Source of the DNA: Gammaproteobacteria bacterium
Lineage (GTDB): Bacteria > Pseudomonadota > Gammaproteobacteria > Pseudomonadales > Pseudohongiellaceae
Direction of reading: 5' to 3'
Assembly (NCBI GenBank): GCA_029244985.1
Contig: JAQWQD010000013.1
Location: forward strand, 1 to 64,000
Length of the DNA: 64,000 nt
Under the pieces are notes generated by a model. The model had not been told where the DNA came from. It ran no database searches and saw only the letters and a list, made by a program, of their open reading frames with translations. Shown here piece by piece: positions 61,942 to 64,000 of this stretch. Position 1 is the stretch's first letter. Each line of letters begins with the position of its first letter. The position numbers were made by a program, and so were the translations under genes.

Positions 61942-64000
61942 TTAAAAACTATAACGCACACCAATAAATGCTGCACGTGGCGGCCCCGCACCAAGAAATA
62001 CTGGGATCTCAAAATCTTCGATGATCGGAACTTCCACTTCTCCTGGTTCTTCTCCGAGCAAACCAAAGCTCTCATACTCTTCATCAAACAAATTTAGTAC
62101 GTTAGCGAAAATTTCTAGATTTTCACTAATCTGATAGCGAGCCCGCAAATTGACTACTGAATAGCCATCAATTTCATCCAGTTGATTCGACTCGTCACCT
62201 CTAAGATGCTGTTCTGCATTACTCACGACATCCAAACCAATGTTTAGTCCTTCAAACATTGCATAGTCTGCTGAGAATTTAAACTGATTCTGAGGAATTC
62301 CTGGAATACTGTCACCACGACGGACTAAGATTTCTCCTTCGTCATCGGCAAAATCATGATTTGGGCTGAGCACGCTAAAACTATCTTCAAAAGTTGCAGC
62401 GATATGGCTGTAAGCTAGCAACCAAGTTACCCTTTGGATTCTTCCACTTAATGAGCCTTCAAAACCTTGGCGTCGTGTCTTGTCCACATTGGCAAATAAG
62501 CCAGTTGATCGCCCCGTAGTTTGGAAAAGAATATCATTGTGATTGGTAGTGCTAAACAGTCCAAGGTTGTAACGGATAGCATTTATATAACCCCGGCCAC
62601 CAAGTTCGAAACTTTTTGCGATTACATCATCCAGAGGAGGGTCCGCTAAAAAAGCATTAGGAAGACGACATTCGAAATCGACATCATCAGGATCTTCGCC
62701 GTCTTCTATGGCATATTGTACAGCTAGATCGAAAACTCCTTCGTTACAGGCAAGCTCTATAGGTGTAGGTGCGCGGGATGATTCGGAATACGAACTGTAA
62801 AAATTATGATTTTGATTCATCTGCCAAGTGAGTCCGATGGCAGGGTTAATTCGTGAGAAGCGATGACTGCCATTAAGCTCTGGTCGTTCACCGGATTTAT
62901 CCCTTAGATCAACGTTAGTATAGTTTCCGCGGGCAGATAAAGTTAAAGAAAGGGTTTCTGTTAGGTCTAAGATATTAGAAATATAGAAGCTGGTGGATTC
63001 TGTTTGAGTTGAAATTAGCGTGGCTTGATCATCAACAAAAATACCTGTCCCCAGGCCAGTAGTTAAACGGGTAATAGGATTAAGGCTCGCAAGTTCCACT
63101 ACCGAATCAAATGCCGATTCTCCATTGAAATAAGCACCACCGACTACTAACTGTCCATTGTAACCAAAAAAGTTTCCGAGAAAGGTCCATTGAAAATCAG
63201 CGCCTGTACTTTCTTGATTGCGATTACTTAGGTTATTGATCGCTTCATCAGAAAGGAGGCCCGCTCCCGAAAGGTCATCATCTTCAAAACCTTCGATATT
63301 AAAAGATTCATTCACCCCCATCGCCATCGCTGTGTTGTTCAGAAAATCTTCTAAACCCTCAGCGCTTGCAAATTGAGATTCACAGACATCGTCGTCATCA
63401 AGCCCTAGTTCTTCTAAATCGTCTTCTTCTAGCCCCTCTATTAAGGAACCTATGCCGCCAAACTCACAGATACCGAATTCTGACCCATCGCCATTAAAAG
63501 AAACGGTGTCGTTCTGGCGATAGAATAAATTACCACTGAAGCTAATTGCCGAACTTACTTCATGCGAAAAATCGAAACTAAACATATCCATGTCATTCTC
63601 GGTAATGTCAGGCCCAGTGAAAATAGCCGCGCGATCGAAGTCAAGAAGTTCGACGGGCGAGGAACCAAATCCGATTAGGTCTGATTCACCGTGTTGGTAA
63701 TTTAAATTGATTTGCGTGTAGTCTGAACGATAGCTGAGGCTGCTGTAAAAATTGATTGCTTCAGAGTTAGAGTGATCACGCCAACCATCTTCTTCAAAAT
63801 ATTCAATATTGGTGTAGTAGGCCAGCTTTCCGTTGTTGCCACCAAATTCCAGGTTTGCTGTATGTCTGCCAAATGAGCCCGCACTAATTTCAGCGTTCGC
63901 GCCTTCAAAATCGAACCCATCCTTCATATCAATAACTATCGAGCCACCGAGGCTATTCAGTCCATATAGTGGATTAGCCCCTCCACCTAGGGATAGTTCT
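61942..64000 (-). CDS. TonB-dependent receptor, 5' end outside the window
   Basis: The frame stays open from the ATG marked in the track to the right edge: before it reads ELSLGGGANPLYGLNSLGG, the typical end of the plug domain. So the gene is longer and the start lies beyond 64000. The visible 686 residues hold the plug end, a 22-strand-type barrel and the C-terminal PRAAFIGVRYSF (terminal Phe). One extracellular loop (about 165-230 of the visible part) is very acidic (GLEEDDLEELGLDDDDVC) and holds two Cys. It imports a substrate across the outer membrane with TonB; the ligand is unknown. Confidence 0.92.
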   Translation of the reverse strand, partial: ELSLGGGANPLYGLNSLGGSIVIDMKDGFDFEGANAEISAGSFGRHTANLEFGGNNGKLAYYTNIEYFEEDGWRDHSNSEAINFYSSLSYRSDYTQINLNYQHGESDLIGFGSSPVELLDFDRAAIFTGPDITENDMDMFSFDFSHEVSSAISFSGNLFYRQNDTVSFNGDGSEFGICEFGGIGSLIEGLEEDDLEELGLDDDDVCESQFASAEGLEDFLNNTAMAMGVNESFNIEGFEDDDLSGAGLLSDEAINNLSNRNQESTGADFQWTFLGNFFGYNGQLVVGGAYFNGESAFDSVVELASLNPITRLTTGLGTGIFVDDQATLISTQTESTSFYISNILDLTETLSLTLSARGNYTNVDLRDKSGERPELNGSHRFSRINPAIGLTWQMNQNHNFYSSYSESSRAPTPIELACNEGVFDLAVQYAIEDGEDPDDVDFECRLPNAFLADPPLDDVIAKSFELGGRGYINAIRYNLGLFSTTNHNDILFQTTGRSTGLFANVDKTRRQGFEGSLSGRIQRVTWLLAYSHIAATFEDSFSVLSPNHDFADDEGEILVRRGDSIPGIPQNQFKFSADYAMFEGLNIGLDVVSNAEQHLRGDESNQLDEIDGYSVVNLRARYQISENLEIFANVLNLFDEEYESFGLLGEEPGEVEVPIIEDFEIPVFLGAGPPRAAFIGVRYSF

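Noticed and set aside
1-64000. CRISPR arrays, tRNA, rRNA, IS elements, prophage
   Set aside because: No spaced repeat series, no transposase or integrase-like ORF, and no tRNA or rRNA pattern noticed on reading; a tRNAscan or IS search was not possible.

Overview
The window looks like chromosomal DNA from a free-living aerobic gammaproteobacterium, probably marine. The main evidence is the block fau - 6S RNA - zapA - (ZapB-like) - pepP - ubiH - ubiI-like, a gammaproteobacterial gene order; the rest of the content (TonB receptor, DUF5916 outer-membrane protein, many secreted peptidases and amidohydrolases, ImuA/ImuB/DnaE2 mutasome, Mo-hydroxylase) fits a marine heterotroph. GC is moderate to low by eye (not counted). 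No IS element, prophage, CRISPR array, rRNA or tRNA was seen. Genus cannot be given from sequence alone.

Layout. 1-4.7 kb: tail of a c-type cytochrome, a cytochrome c' and, on the minus strand, a secreted D-aminoacylase-like amidohydrolase behind an M13 metallopeptidase lipoprotein. 4.9-12.4 kb (plus): a two-domain secreted amidohydrolase with a degenerate first half, a second degenerate amidohydrolase, a small membrane protein, a cytochrome b561, threonine synthase and a GST. 12.4-14.8 kb: a secreted serine hydrolase (minus) and a TorF-type porin (plus) that carries a perfect sigma-54 promoter and upstream NtrC-like sites. 14.9-20.5 kb: SOS mutasome with dnaE2 facing imuA-imuB, each side under its own near-consensus LexA box. 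20.6-28.4 kb: housekeeping block (fau, 6S RNA, zapA, pepP, ubiH, ubiI-like) with a DUF1499 lipoprotein and a MaoC protein on the opposite strand, then a TetR regulator. 28.6-33.6 kb: small proteins, an ABC exporter and a propionyl-CoA synthetase. 33.7-39.8 kb: gltB-gltD with a candidate leader ORF and a 23-bp tandem repeat upstream. 40.5-45.9 kb: five-gene molybdenum-hydroxylase operon with a Tat-exported FeS subunit and a membrane cytochrome b. 45.9-64 kb: PLP desulfhydrase, TolB-like protein, M1-M28-PDZ fusion peptidase, DUF5916 barrel, GlpQ-type phosphodiesterase, polysaccharide deacetylase, CoA-transferase plus crotonase pair, histidine phosphatase, aminotransferase and the 3' part of a TonB-dependent receptor.

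How the genes fit together. A large share of the products are exported and act on peptides, acylated amino acids, glycerophosphodiesters or polysaccharide, with outer-membrane proteins nearby for uptake: a scavenging lifestyle. Nitrogen assimilation is represented by GltBD and probably by the sigma-54 porin. Respiratory links appear as cytochrome c', cytochrome b561 and the Mo-hydroxylase cytochrome b. I found no single spectacular new system; the best leads are the Mo-hydroxylase/cytochrome b operon with an unknown fifth protein, the amidohydrolase group with dead domains, the M1-M28-PDZ fusion, the sigma-54 porin control region, the gltB leader region, and an unlisted 50-residue membrane protein with a strong ribosome binding site. 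Many ORF-track starts were moved to internal starts with better Shine-Dalgarno spacing or signal peptides.
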